A stretch of DNA of 64,000 bases from Prunella strophiata (taxonomy: Eukaryota > Chordata > Aves > Passeriformes > Prunellidae), in NCBI GenBank assembly GCA_036583965.1, contig JAZBQD010000021.1, positions 17,527,266 through 17,591,265 on the forward strand. Direction: 5' to 3'. A program made the translations under genes and the position numbers. The notes below the pieces were generated by a model, which searched no databases, was not told the DNA's origin, and saw only the letters and a list, made by a program, of their open reading frames with translations. Positions 50,390 to 63,300 of the stretch are shown here, one piece after another (position 1 is the stretch's first letter; each line of letters starts with the position of its first letter).

Positions 50390-53300
50390 CATCTCACTGT
50401 TATCTCAGAAGGAATGAGGCTGAATGTGCCTCCCAAATATCAAAGAGGTAGAAGAGCAGAGGAGAACTGTGAGATAAAATTGGTGAAGATCACATTAGAG
50501 ACTGAAATGAGAGAGATTTCTGGAGAAATAAGTTCCCTACAGCTGTGCTCACTTAGTGCTGCTGTGCATCCCTGGATACCCAAAGGGAAAGGTGGAATGG
50601 ACAAAATAAGAGCAAAAATTCCCTCCTCACCTTTGTGGCTTGAGTGCTTTGGGCAGCAAATCACTCCTTGTAGGTAACTTCTGTCAAATCACATCTAAAA
50701 CAACACAGGATGTGTAATAATTCCTGAGTGCTGAGGCCAGATATGGCAACAGAGCTGATAAAAAGAAAATAAAATAATTACTAGGCCTAATTATCATTAG
50801 TACCTGCCAGGCACAGGCTTACAGAGAATTAAGTTCTTAAAAGAAATAGTTCTCATTGATCAGCAAATGTGCTCCCTGCATGCATTGTTTGCACATTTGA
50901 TGCTCACAGTATTCCTTAAATACTAATGTATTTTATGAGCTATTGCCAGATGCAAATTGTAAATTGTCTGTGCTATAAAATACATAAGAATGGGTTAAAA
51001 AAAATTAAAAACCAATGCAACCCCATCAAAGTGAGTGGAAAAGTCACCAGGTGAGCTGGTTAGAGCTGGGGCTCAAATAAGAATTAGACTCTAAAGATTT
51101 GGCTCTGTGTGAGCATTTCTGGAATTTTCATTTGTTCCTTCTTTATGGGGACAATAAATAAAAAGAAAAGCCAACAAGAAAACTACAATTCCTATACAGG
51201 AAACAATATTGAACACTGGAAATCCAGCTGAGAGAACAGAGAGTTTTTAAATATGGACCAGAGGCTCAGAGCTCCCCAGGGAGTTTAGAACAGAGCAGTT
51301 GTGCTGGTTTCAGTGGATTTCCTCACATTCAGGGTTGACTTTTCCAGGCAATACTTTGGTTATCCTTGACTCCTGTAGATTTTGGAGTTACTGGCCAGAA
51401 TGTTTGTCCAATTAACACCTTACATGACCTTATCAGGCTCTTTCTAGAAAGTAAATTTGTAGCTGACACTCAGTTACTAACCACAGAAAATAAAAGACTG
51501 AGGCTCTCTGGGACAGAAGCAATTTCCAATCAATTTTGTGTGCAATAGAAAGAACCAAGACAGATTTGCTCTTGCATATTCTTACTCACCAAAGGTGGTT
51601 GTCTACTGAAACTTCACCATAATCTTGAGTGTTGAATCTGATTTCCAGAGGCAAAAACTGCTCCTTTAACAATCCACCTGTGCAAAAGGGTCAGTCACCA
51701 TTAATGGCTTCCAGGCAGTGTTTGGAATTATTTTAACAAACCTTGGCCAAGGCTTGGCTGAATTCAGAACAGTCTTGGCACCCTCTGCCAATGCCAAGAG
51801 CTTGTGGAAGTGCCAGCAGATGTTGGGACACAGCTTTCTGTGGAAGGGGTGCAGGTTTCTTTGAGCACACCTCAGGGGAAGGTGTCACCACGGGCTGTGA
51901 ATGAGAGGAAAACCTGGGAATTTCCTGCAGGGAAAACCCAGGAATGTGCAGGGGGAAAGAGGCAGTGAAGGAGCCACAGCTGCAGAGGTTTTGTCAAAGT
52001 GGCAGAGCAGGAAAATGCTCTGTAGAGCACAGGGCTGGCAGGAGATGAGCACACAGCAGCTCAATTTGTCAAGGGCTCAGAAAAGAGCTGCAAACCTGCT
52101 AAGTGAGAGCCTGGGTAGGGGATTTAGCTGTTTGAATGGCTACAAAAAGCCCTTTGGGACAACCTGTGAGAGAGAATCCTCTAGATTGACATAACCTAAA
52201 TACACAGACCTAGAAAGGAGATTCCATGACAAAAACCTCCTCTGGTTTGTTTGTGCTTTCAGGCTTGAACAAGAGGCAGGATGATGGTGTTGTCCTGAGC
52301 AATCAAAGAAGGGAGTGCTTTAGGGGGAAGATTTAAGAGCTGAGTTGTAGCTGTGCAGAGCTGTCAGGAAAACATCCAAAAGTTATCAGAGCTAGAGGCT
52401 GACATTGTAGACTAAATGGAAAAGTAGGGAAAGAGAGTAAGAGCTCTGAGCTGTCAGCACTGATGTCATTGCTGAGCAGGAAAGGATGGTGGCACTGAGA
52501 AGGGGAAGAAACCAAAGTGGGGGGAAAAAGGTTTCCTAAAAAAATGAAACTGAAGGAATGAGACCAAAGGACAGGCTGGAAAAGTGAATAGAGAAATCAT
52601 GGTAAAATTATAGGAGGAGATAGTCCCAGGAGCCAAGGGAACATCAGATTTTCAGGCACGTGATTAAATGGATCAAAGGCAAGAAGGGATGAAGTTGAGA
52701 AGAAATTTCAGTGAAAGAAAATCTGGGCAGGGATTGTAGAGCTTTGAGGTGAAAGGAGTCAGGAATGGGGTGGTGCTTCCAGGGACAGGTGGGGTAAGAG
52801 GGAGGGTCAAGAATTCCTTGTGAGAGACAAACTGGCCTTCAATAGATACAAAAATAGCAAAGGAGAAAGAGTCATAATTAAAGGTTAACTCAACTAGTTT
52901 TTGTACATCAGACAATGGGTATGAAAGGTAGCAACATTCATTATGTCTGTCAATATAATGTAAAATAGACAAGCTTTTCTTCAGGTGTGCACATACATCA
53001 CCAGGCCCTGCCCTTTATTTACAGGCTGCTGGTGAAGCAGCTCAGTGCCTGCTCAAATTGGTGGGATATTTATAAATTTTGTGCTGCCAGATTTCTCTGG
53101 TGACGTCTCAGCCTGTGGATTGCACAGAAACTCAGCACCACAGCTGCTGCTCATTCATCATGTCCAAGTGCCTGTCCTTAGCAGGAAGACCCCCAAGGAT
53201 CTCCCAAGGATTCAGAGCAGCTTCATCAATCCCAGAGCCACTGGCAGCTCCTTTGAGCCAGGATTAAACAAATGCCCTTTAATGGCACTAAGCTTCATTG

Positions 53301-54600
53301 GGATCTGGAAATGCTATTTTTCAGGTTGTCTGTGAGATCAGAGTCTCAAATTCGTTCTTTTCACTGCCCAGGAGATCAGGTTGTTTATGAGAATTTAGTT
53401 CTAGCTGGCATCCCTAATCCAAATATATCCAGACTTTGGCAGTCATGACCATAAATCTCCTATATGTGAGTCTGGATCCTGATTTTGTGGCCAGACCTTT
53501 TCTTCCAGCAGGAGGCTAAAAATCCATATGCCAAGCAATTCCAGATTTTGTCCTATTTAGAAATCTCAGTTAAACTTCTCACTTCAGTGAGCCTCATCCA
53601 TCAGCACCTCTATGGATTTCTTACACTTAATTTGTTTTATTTACCTTTGTTTACCAGAGCTGAAGTGCTGCAGGGAAGGGGCCAGGCAGAAGTTGGCATC
53701 CAGGTCCCTGCATTGCTGCACAATTCAATATTGACATCAGTTCAAATGATAACAAGAAAGAAACAGATAAAACAAAACAGCCTTATCAATAATTATATTA
53801 AATCTGATTTGCCCTAAAAGGCAAACAGATCATTAAAAATTTTTAAAGGGCACAAACCAGCATCTAACATTGACCATTACATTTCTGTGGTGGTGAAAAA
53901 ACTATCAATATTGCAATATTAAATCTTGTGTTACAATAAATATTAGACAAACATTTGCTGAGTGAGTTTTGATGTGTTTTTCCCCTGATTTTATAGGCTG
54001 AGTGTGAGATACAGCTGATGTTAGATTTGCTCCTGAACTCTCCTTTCTGAATTTCTTTACTGCCTTGGTATTATCAGAGTGTCCATCTAAAACAGAATTC
54101 AAGTGCCACATTCACTTTATTTAATAGAAACCCTACATAAAATCTTATATTTCTGCAGCAACATTAATATGATACAGCAGGCCTTTTATTCCCTGGTATA
54201 TTCACAAACTATAAGGCTCTATTAGAGTGTTATTTTTCAAAAGATGTTGTTGGTTTGCTGTTTGCTTGTCAGGGTGTGCAGGGAGGGAGGGGCTGGCATT
54301 TCCCTGTGCAAAAATGGAATTGATGGAGGTGCCCAAAGTGGGGAATCAGGTCCTGGCTCAGGATTTATCCTGAGAATTGCACCACAAATGTCTCTGACTG
54401 CCCCACGTGATATTTTGGGCTTTCCTCTTGGAGATTTCTGCACTCACAATTAATTGTTTCTGGACCCAGATAATTGATATTTAACTACTGGCAATGTTCA
54501 TGCACCCAACCAGGGATTTGACTGGGGGGAAAAAAAAACCCCAAACAGTTAAAGACCCTGTGATTTGCATGGCAATACTCACCCCCATCTCCTCCTTTAG

Positions 54601-54608
54601 GTCTGTAA
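54601..54608 (+). CDS. CDH13: CDH13 terminal coding piece (8 nt: completes Cys, then Leu, stop)
   Basis: A pyrimidine-rich acceptor (CCCCCATCTCCTCCTTTAG, ending at 54600) is followed by GTCTGTAA. Joined to the single T at the end of the exon at 40687-40902, this gives TGT CTG TAA, that is Cys-Leu-stop, so the protein ends ...SLFCL. Human T-cadherin also ends in Cys-Leu. Phase, acceptor quality and the matching C-terminus support this as the terminal exon, with the rest of it being 3' UTR. There is too little coding sequence for a similarity search to find it alone, so the assignment rests on splice logic. By homology it is exon 14. Confidence 0.83.
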
Positions 54609-54904
54609 GAATCCCTGCCATTCGAAGCTGTCCTACCGAGTTGCCATGACAACGAGAAGAAGGAAAGAAAAACCATCAGCTCTGAAGATTGCAGTTTACA
54701 AGGACTGTTCTTCACTGCTCGGCCTCAGTTGCTCCAGTTTAGTTTGCAATCTCACTCAATCTGTCCAGCTGTACCTTGGTGTTCGACAGCCTCCACCCCT
54801 CTGCCCTTTGGCCCTGGATTCCTCCTGCAGGACACAAGGTTTACTCAAAATTTACTCTGAATGTTAAAAGACCATGACATCCAAACCCCACCTTGGGGGA
54901 GCAG

Positions 54905-54934
54905 AAAAAAAAAAAAAAAAAAAGAAAAAAAAAA
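54905..54934. repeat. A-rich run in the 3' UTR
   Basis: Long A runs broken by single G residues and then ACC, about 300 nt after the CDH13 stop codon. Confidence 0.9.
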
Positions 54935-55807
54935 CCACAAAACCAGATTGACTCCATTTTTTTCTATCTGTTGACTTGTTGCTATTCAACTGTTCAGAAA
55001 ATATTTTGTCTGTGGGTTAGTATTTGTATATGTATGAGTGTATGTATATATATATATTTATATAGAGAGAAGAGTTATACCACAGGTTTAGCTTTTATAA
55101 AATGTTCATCTGGAGGGTGAGAAGGGAAGGAGCAGAATGACACAGCCACAGATGAATTGTAGCTGTCCCAGCATGGCTAAACCTGCTGTGTTTGCTGTTC
55201 AGAGCGTGGCCAGGAGCAGAGAGCCTGTGGCCACCCCGGGCTCTGCCATGGCCCTGCTCCTACCTCAGGCTCAGCAAACAAGCAATGCAAGTCCCCAGGG
55301 CTTGTTCCTGCTCTGAACTGCTCTCCCTGGGCCCCAGAGGGAGCTGAGGGTGCAGGAGGAGCAGCCAAGGGTGAGCAGCTCAGCCTGGTTTGAGGGGCCA
55401 AAGGGCTGGAACATTGGCTGGGGCAGGTGACAAAACGTTTCCATCAGCTCTGCAGGTGAGGGGCTGAGTCCAGCAGCAAGGCTCAGGGCTTGCCAGAGCA
55501 CTGATCTCTCTCTCAGCCTCAGTGCCAGCAGCAGCACAGGTGCCCTGTTCTATAAACACCCTCACAAACACACAAATCCATCATTTTGGATATATATATA
55601 CATACATACACACGTACTCACAGTTTCCAGTTAAGAGTAACAAGAGCATTTCTTTGTGTGTGTAAACTTACCACACCTGTTTGCAGACATGGGAAAAAAG
55701 GGTGTTTGTTCTCTATGAATATGGATCCTTTTTTATTCTGTGAGCATGTAAGGTCAAAAAAAAAAGAAAAAAAATCCTTCTAACTGTATGAAGATGATCA
55801 TCTTGTT

Positions 55808-55813
55808 AATAAA
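55808..55813 (+). promoter_or_regulatory. candidate polyadenylation signal AATAAA
   Basis: Canonical hexamer about 1.2 kb after the CDH13 stop codon, in unique A/T-rich sequence. It is the first canonical signal after the stop. Confidence 0.45.
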
Positions 55814-55944
55814 CTGTAAATGATCCATCAAAGCTCACACCAAATTTTTATAAAATTAACACAAAAAAGTATACTAGTGACAGACTGTGGCTTTTATTAG
55901 AGCTTGCCAGTAACTAGGGTAAGGTAAGTGTCTTAGAATATTTT

Positions 55945-55950
55945 AATAAA
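55945..55950 (+). promoter_or_regulatory. candidate polyadenylation signal AATAAA
   Basis: Second canonical hexamer, 137 nt after the first, followed by a T-rich stretch (CTTGCTTATTTAAAG) that could serve as the downstream element. Confidence 0.45.
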
Positions 55951-56834
55951 CTTGCTTATTTAAAGTTTAAACAAGAAAGCTTCCTTATGCAATAGAACTT
56001 TGCAGCTGCATTCTTTAGTTAGCATTTTTACAGTAATTATGGGTCATACTCAATGGCATCCTTACTACAGTGAGAGTATGAGCATACCTTCCACACCACG
56101 TACATGTTTCAATAGTAAAGACTTTTGGAAACATTAAAAATAAGCCCAGACATACATTTAGTTTCCCATAATGCTACACTAGATATTAAATGTGTGTTGG
56201 TGGTTAAAATTTGCTGTACAATAGCTTTTCTCCCACTTCCTGTATTGTACCAAATATGAAACAGGGTTTTTTTTTCTTTCTCCCTTTTTTTTTTTTAATC
56301 AAAAGGAGTAATAACAACAGCGACAGAGGAAAAATGAGTTTGTGTTGTGAGCTTTCCTAACTGTTGTAGATTTCTTGATAAGATATGAGCTGCCTTCAGA
56401 CCAGTTTTTCTCTTCCAGCTTAACTCCTGCAGTCCTGACCAAGTGAAATCTGCCCCTGCTCCCTGCAGGAGCCTCTGTGGCACCAAAGTGGCACCTGGGG
56501 CTCAGTGGGAGCTGGCCAAGGACAGCAGGGGTGGCTTTGGCAGCTCCAGGCATCCCAGAGGGAACTGCCTGATCCCAACCACGACTCCTGGTCCTCTCTC
56601 CCTGCCCATGCCTTGTATGGACCCCATGCTGCTGCTTTGCCATCAACAATCACATCTTTTTTTATTAAAAAAAGAAAAAAAAATAGATATTATTTTCAAG
56701 CAATTTTTTTTTTTTTCCAAAAGGAACAATTTAACTGCTGTATGGCACCTCTGGAATTCCAACAGTGTATGTTCAATGAATGCACCCAAAGATATTCTGC
56801 ACCCTGTGCTTTGAGCTACAAAACCTCTATCTTG

Positions 56835-56840
56835 AATAAA
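56835..56840 (+). promoter_or_regulatory. candidate distal polyadenylation signal AATAAA
   Basis: Canonical hexamer about 2.2 kb after the stop codon. If used, the UTR would include the T/A homopolymers at 56265-56300 and 56655-56720. Confidence 0.3.
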
Positions 56841-58642
56841 AGGAATTATATTACCCTCCCCCACAAATACTCTTTTCTACTTGCTTTTTTCCTCTCTCCA
56901 CCCAGCCAAACCCACCTCTGGAAAGACCCCCCTTGACTTTGGTGTCATTTCTGTCAAATGCCAGAAAAATCTGCCCTTCCCTGCTTTAAACCAAGGCTGA
57001 CAGAGCACTTGGTGAATCATCCCAAGGGCAGCCAAAGTGAGGAGCAAAGAGAAAACTCTTCAGCCTGGAACCACACCAGCAAGGGGAAGACTCCTCCTCC
57101 CACCACCCTGAGCCCAAGGATGAGATCTTTCTTCTTGGATCCACTGCAAAATTTTGATGTGCAGAGAGGTCAGAGCCTGGCTGAAGCTCTGGCCTGAGGC
57201 ATCCAAGCCTCCATTCCCATTTTCCCTTTATTTCTGCTCCCACATTAAAGCCCCCCAGCCTTTCCCAAGTGTCCCAGGCTCCAGAGGGAGCCCAGTTCAT
57301 GCCAGGAGAAGATGGAGCTGCCACGTTCATGTTCCTCCCCATTTAACACAGACTGTGGCACGTTCATGGTGTGACACAAGTGAGGAACCACAGCAGAATC
57401 TGAGTTTTCCTACCTGAACAAAGGGTGTCACCTCTGGCTCAAAAAACCAATGTCCATTTCCTGAAACAAAGGAGCAACAATGATTTATCAATTTTTCTAC
57501 AATATCATGAAAAAGCAGAACATTTACAAAGTTGGTTCTATTATTTTCTAATAGTTGGTTGTGTTTAACATTCATTCAGCCAAGTTTGCTGTTTTTATAT
57601 CAAACCCCTTATTCCTACCCAGCTATTTTAGCCCCACCAACAGTTACTTCAGTCTGTCTTTGTAGATACATAAATGCTGTCTAGATTTGGAAAGGCAGTG
57701 AACTTATTGATTATCATTTTGTAACATGCACAAACTTACTTTTATTTGTAAAAGTCATTTCACTTGAAAAGGCTCTGTGCTGTTGAAACAAAAATTGGGA
57801 ATAACAATCAGTGAGAGGGGTTTATTAGCAAGAGACAGGTCTCATTTTTGGTGTGCTTGCTAATTGAACCCTGCTCTGTGCTCCTTGTGTGTGCTTTTCC
57901 AGTATGACTGTGTGCATTTATTAATGTCCATTTTGCTCAGTAGCTGTAGGTCTGAAGAGTAAAAAAAAAAAAAAAAAGGGAAACAAGCTGAATTTCCTGC
58001 TGGGTGTGGAGGAAAATGAGGTAAGGGTGGAACACTGGTAACACAGTCCCTGAGCCCTGTTCTCATTGGAAATTAAAGGGCAGCTCCATCACCAGAAGTG
58101 AGGTTCAGCTCATCATATTTAGGTGAAATTCTCCCTCCCCACATATTGCTTTTTGCTGGCTGGCTGTGAACAGTAAAGCTGCAATGTTTGTCACAGGATT
58201 GCTGAGTGCTCACACATGCTCAGAAGTCTGGGGTTTGTCACATCCAGCCCCCACAGGTGACTCCTGCCCTTCACTGACCATCTGAAGGTGTCTCTAAGGC
58301 TCCCAGAATAATTTGGTTTAACCTTTATTTCAAATGGATGGGGTCAAATAATTTGTCCTGGTCTCTTACATAGTCATTTTTTGGATTACTATAATACAAA
58401 CCTCATTTATGAAATTATGGACTTACAAAGCAGTTTGTAGGGCCCTATCTTAAATGCCTTATCACTACAAAAAGACATTTATTATATTGAAAACTTTTGT
58501 CTTTCCTTTGCAAAGGCCTCTTGTCTGAAATACTGAGAAAGATGCCAATTTTCTTCTCGAATGTTACTAATCCACTCAGAGCAGAATTCTGTACACAAAT
58601 AATTTTACATCACTTGGTCTAAAGGCTAAGTTGCTTTTGGAA

Positions 58643-58676
58643 TAGGTTTAAAAATAGGTTTAAATAGGTTTAAATC
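58643..58676. repeat. short tandem repeat of AATAGGTTTAAA
   Basis: Three consecutive AATAGGTTTAAA-type units of 10-12 bp. Confidence 0.85.
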
Positions 58677-59077
58677 TTATTTGATTTAAAAAAATTATAT
58701 TAAAGTCACATTGGCTTGAGAACACCAAGTCTAAATCAAAACTCTGCTCCTCTCTTGCCTTTATTGCATCTCTAGAAACTCTGTTTGAGAGATCCAGCCC
58801 AATGCTAACACAAAGAAAAATAAAATAGCAATTATTTCCCTTCACTTAACTCTGTGCTCTATAATCTTTAGAAGTCACATGCAGTGCACATCAGTAATTA
58901 TCATTACAGCTATTCTCTTGAAAGCAGACAGAGCTGAGTCTTTCCTACACAAAGCACAGGAGCCACTGCCTGCCCTGCCTCACTCCAGGACACACCAGCT
59001 GCTTTGGGCTGGTCCCAGGGGGATGGAAGCACTCCCCCACTCTCAGTGGGAAGTTTCTAGTTGCACAACTGCCATGT

Positions 59078-59132
59078 GTGTATATATGTAGATATATAGA
59101 GATATACACATATAAATATATATATAATATGT
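59078..59132. repeat. TA-rich microsatellite-like patch
   Basis: GTATATATGTAGATATATAG and related TATA words. Confidence 0.85.
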
Positions 59133-60188
59133 ATGCAGGTGGAAGGAGATTGATACGACACGGGGGACTTGGAATAAGCAGATTAATTCCCTCAATTAGG
59201 GATGAATTCATGAGATAAGGGACAGCATGGGCTGCATGCACTGAACCAGTCTGATTTAAAGCAAATAAAAGGGGCAGGAAGCCCACAAACTAAACCCCAG
59301 GCTTATCTCCACTCTCCTGTTGTATTTCTGCTACCCTGAGCTGTCCCCTCACACCACAATTATAACAAATGAAGATATGCAGCATTGTTCCCTGACTCAT
59401 TTTCAGTTGTCTGTGGATCAGCAGGTCACCAGTAGTGGCAAGGGAAGGGTTTAGAGCCAGAATTCCTCATTCCTGAGCTTTCAGTGGGACAGCTCTTTGG
59501 GAAAGTTTCATCCATTGAGCATTGCACCCCTCCTCTGCATCAGCAAGTGACTGCACTCTGTAATTTGGGGTGAAATGAATGCAGTCTAGAGCCAGGCTGG
59601 GTGTTTGGATGTGCACACACCCCCTGCCTGAGGAATAAATCTGAGTCTGGGGGACTGTGATGGGGAACTCAGCACAACTGAGTTGTGTTGTTGCTGCCAT
59701 TTCAGCCAGAACCCTCCTGTAAAACCACACCTACCCCATAACAACCTCTGTCCTTTTATGTTACCATCAATATTATTTTTTTTTTCATTTTTAATAGTCC
59801 AAGCAAGGAGGAAAACATTTTGTTTGATTTTCAAGATGCTTAATTCAGCTGCTTTTCCAGTTACTCATTCCTTTGGGCCCTAGTTGCTGAATTGCTTGCT
59901 GTTTCTGAGGTGTAAATAAACATTTTGATTTATGACGTGGTGGCAAAGAAACTTGTAATTTATTTGTGAAATGCTCAAATAAAGGATGTATGGGCTTTTA
60001 CCTTCTGTCTGGACCTAGACCTCGCTGCAGGAGTGGAGGGCCACAAAATGACCTCCAGGCTGGCAAAGGAATAGAACAACCTGTGCTAAACATCAGAAAC
60101 CCCAGGATGTTCTCAGTGAAGGAGAAAAATTGCAGCCTGCACCTCACGATGATGGGGTTTGAGAATGAAAATCAGGAGCTTAGAGAGT

Positions 60189-60310
60189 TGGGTTGGGTTG
60201 GGAGGGACCTTAAAAATCATCTTTTGAAGGATCTAAAGATCAAAGGACACCTTCCACCAGACCAGGTTGCTCAGGGCCCCATCCAGCCTGGCCTTGGACA
60301 CTCCAGGGAT
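60189..60310 (-). mobile_element. CR1 LINE 3' fragment, antisense
   Basis: TTGGGTTGGGTTGGGAGGGA, CCAGACCAGGTTGCTCAGGG and CCCCATCCAGCCTGGCCTTG are reverse-complement CR1 landmarks in the expected order. It lies inside a 190-codon open frame, which is therefore not a gene. Confidence 0.9.
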
Positions 60311-63300
60311 GATTTGACCACACAAGAAAAAGGTTTGCTCACACAAGAAAGCAGAAGTGAATATTCAGGTAACAACAATAATTTGCTGTCTAAAGCCCCA
60401 TTTCCATCAAAGAGGTTTGCCTTGAGCCAAACCCAAAGCAGATGTCCCCAGGCTGGACTGCAGCCAGGAGCTCTCATGAATTTTTGTGCATTTTCTTTCT
60501 GCCTCACCTGGTCACCCACCACCATCAGTTCAGCTTAGAGAAAGCAGCCAGGCACAAGAACTGCACAAACAACACAGAAAACTGAACAAATGCCTCCTTA
60601 CCAGGGAATTCTTGTTCCAGCATAAAGTTAAAGCCTGCTGGCTTGCTGAAATTCCTGCAGGTTGTATTTTAGATCTTCTAGGAAGTTATCTAAAGTGACA
60701 GATCCACATAAAGGCAGAATATCTCTGAAAATAGCCTTTTAATACCTGTGAGAATAGAGGAAGCTGGGGAGGGAGGGCAGCAGTTGAAGCAAACATTTGA
60801 GTACAAGCCCCAGCAGCTTTCTGTCACTGAGACCCACCTCCAGCTCCTGCCCATTGCTGATGCTTTTGCAGGCTTTGACTCTAAAGGGTTTTTTCATGTG
60901 GTCCATAATAAGTAGAGGATGAAAGAGCCTACATGAAGCTTGTGGTGTAATTGAGCAAAAGGTCATCCATCACCTGAAAGCCACAGCAAACATGTGTCAC
61001 CTCCTTTGGTCTCAGCTGAGATCGTTGTCCTAAACTACAGCTGTGCCTTGAAGCAGCACAAAGTTAAACCATAAGCAATGGTAACAGAGAGAGAAAATGC
61101 TGGATGGTTTTCAGCTGGGGGAAGTTTTGTGCTGCCCTTTCAACCTTGCTGTGTCTCATCTCACACCTCCCGTTCCGACTGCAGACTGCTGCTGGCTGCT
61201 ACCTTTGCACACTTCAGCCCAGTTATGGTTTTTCTGCAGCAGCAGTAAATCAGAGCAATCCCTCTGCCTTCAGTTCAACCTTCTTACCTGCAGAAACAAA
61301 GCAAGGGTCACTGCTCCTGCTGCAAAGCTTTGGGGAGGCTCAACCTGCTCACCTCTGGCCGGACTCTGCTCATCCTGCTGCTGACCTTTGGCTGCTCCCG
61401 TGGCTCCTGCACTGGGGGACTCCAGCCCAGCCCAGCTGTCTGTGGCAGCACAGCTCACTCCTCTGACTCAATTCCCACCTCACTGCTCCACATCCAGCTG
61501 TGGGACATCACCACCAGCTCTGTGGCTGCATGCACTTTCCAAAACAGGCTGCACAAAACAAGAAAAAGCATTTAGACTCAGTTATTGCCAGGTATGCTGA
61601 ACACTCAGAAAGCAAAGCATAGCTGGACAGTTGTAATTAAGTGTGCCACATAATTAAAACCAGTGATTATAACCTGCCTTGGGGTTGCAGTGTGCAGTAT
61701 TGGCTCAGCTGGAACAAGGGAAATAGCCTTTGGTGGGACTTAAGCACCTGATTCCCATTGGAATCATTAAAACCCTAAAAGCCTAAGAGCTGAACAGCCC
61801 CTCCCCCAGCTTGATAAAATAATTATATAACTCCAAGTATTTCCTTTGGTTTTAAGTCATCATGAGCTAATACAGGCACTAATTTTTTTTTTCCTGCATC
61901 TCCAAGGTAACTTAATTGGCATCATGTTTCATACTGAGTAAAACCAGCAAAACCTCCAGAGAACAGGGGCCCCAATTAACAGATTCCCAGCCTTTCATAT
62001 CCTTGATTGCTGAAAAGAAAAAGAACATGGGGGATGTGTAACTCATGTGGGGATCACAGAGAATGTGACAGAGTCCATAGATAAAGCACAGTAGAAACCA
62101 TACTTTGCAGTAATTAGAAAAAACTGTTGTTACATGACAGTGGCTAAAGGAAAGATTTAGACTTTTTTGTGCCATTAAACTCACGTGTCCAAGCTGTGAC
62201 CACTCACATGTTAGATCTACCCCAGGGCTGGAAAGTTCTGCCATTGTTACTGATGCCAGGAACTGCATTAATCCACGTGGAAATGGCTTGCTCTTGGATC
62301 CTGAATGGAGAAGTTACAGCAGAAATGGCTCTAGAGAGGAATCCCTTGTGCTGAGCAGCCCAGAACCTCTGCCAGGCACTGGGCAGAGAGCTGGAGCCCT
62401 CCCAGAGCCCCACATTGTGCTGGGCTGCCACTCAGCACTGGCACAGGGGGAATTAGACACCCAGGAAATGAAACAAGAGCTGTTTGTGGAAGGTTTTTCC
62501 CTTTGGCTGGATTTTTCCTCCCTTTTCTCACCTCTGGTTTCTATGCACTGCTGCCCTGCCATCACCCCTGCACTGGTGCTCTGGCTTGAGCACGACCCAT
62601 CAGGGCTCTCTCTTTCCTCAGTTCTGTAATAAATCTACTTTTAATTGCAGCTGTCTGTCTTCACTCACACCTGGGGAGCTCAGCCCTTCCTCACTCCTAA
62701 TTCCCATTTTCTGGCACTGGGTTCTTTGTTCTTTAGCAAACGAGCTCCTGAAGCAAAAGTAAAGGAGTGCTGTACTCACATCTCTTCTGGGCTGGTGTGG
62801 ATGCAATCCAAGCCTGGTTTTCTTCAGTTCTTCCTTCAATTTTAGGCAAAATCCTCCTGCCACTGCAGCTCTTCCTAAATAAGTGAGAGGCACTATGAGC
62901 AGTTAAGCTCCATCATTTACTGAAGGTATAGCTCATTTAAAACATAGCTAAATAATTAGGTGCACTAGATTTATTGTTCAAATCAAAGTAATAAAATATG
63001 TATACATATAAATATAAGCTGTTAAGGTGATGAGCTTCATTATTACACACACATAAAAATAATAGGCAATTTTTAATTGCTTATTAAACAGTGAATGCTC
63101 ATTAAAACCTCGGTTCATTGGGAAAAAAATAACATGCAATTAAACTATAGCACAGACTAATTAATATGGGAATTGGGGCAATTCTCATACCTTTAAAGAG
63201 GGGGAAGTGGGGACAGTTGGCAGCATGGGTTTGTACCAGTCATCTTGGTTGGCCTGGCAGGTGGATTTCCTTCTACTTCAGGGTTTTGAGAAGTTTCTAT

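Larger units (their letters stand above)
40903..54600 (+). other. CDH13: CDH13 last intron, splitting the GPI-signal coding sequence
   Basis: About 13.7 kb from GTAAGT to TCCTCCTTTAG. It contains a hairpin (41603), poly(A) runs near 43842-43861 and 45072-45095, an AATAAA-rich patch (48357-48415) and a CR1 tail (50333). The rest, including a purine-rich region at roughly 51890-52780, shows no element or exon I can name. Confidence 0.83.
54609..55970 (+). other. CDH13: CDH13 3' UTR (end uncertain)
   Basis: This is the non-coding remainder of the terminal exon. It includes an A-rich run (54905-54934), a TA-rich stretch near 55030-55070, a G/C-richer part at about 55180-55560 and a unique-looking A/T-rich end. 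I see no recognisable transposon in it. The proposed end is set just after the second of two AATAAA hexamers at 55808 and 55945, which would make the UTR about 1.3 kb. A longer form ending near 56850, or further hexamers near 59.3-60 kb, is also possible. The end cannot be fixed without transcript data. Confidence 0.55.

Noticed and set aside
56443..56936. Open frames of 123 and 143 codons downstream of CDH13
   Set aside because: They overlap each other in different frames, contain homopolymer-encoded Lys/Phe runs and resemble no family.
59966..60538. 190-codon open frame on the + strand
   Set aside because: It runs through an antisense CR1 fragment, has no family resemblance and no supporting splice or promoter signals.
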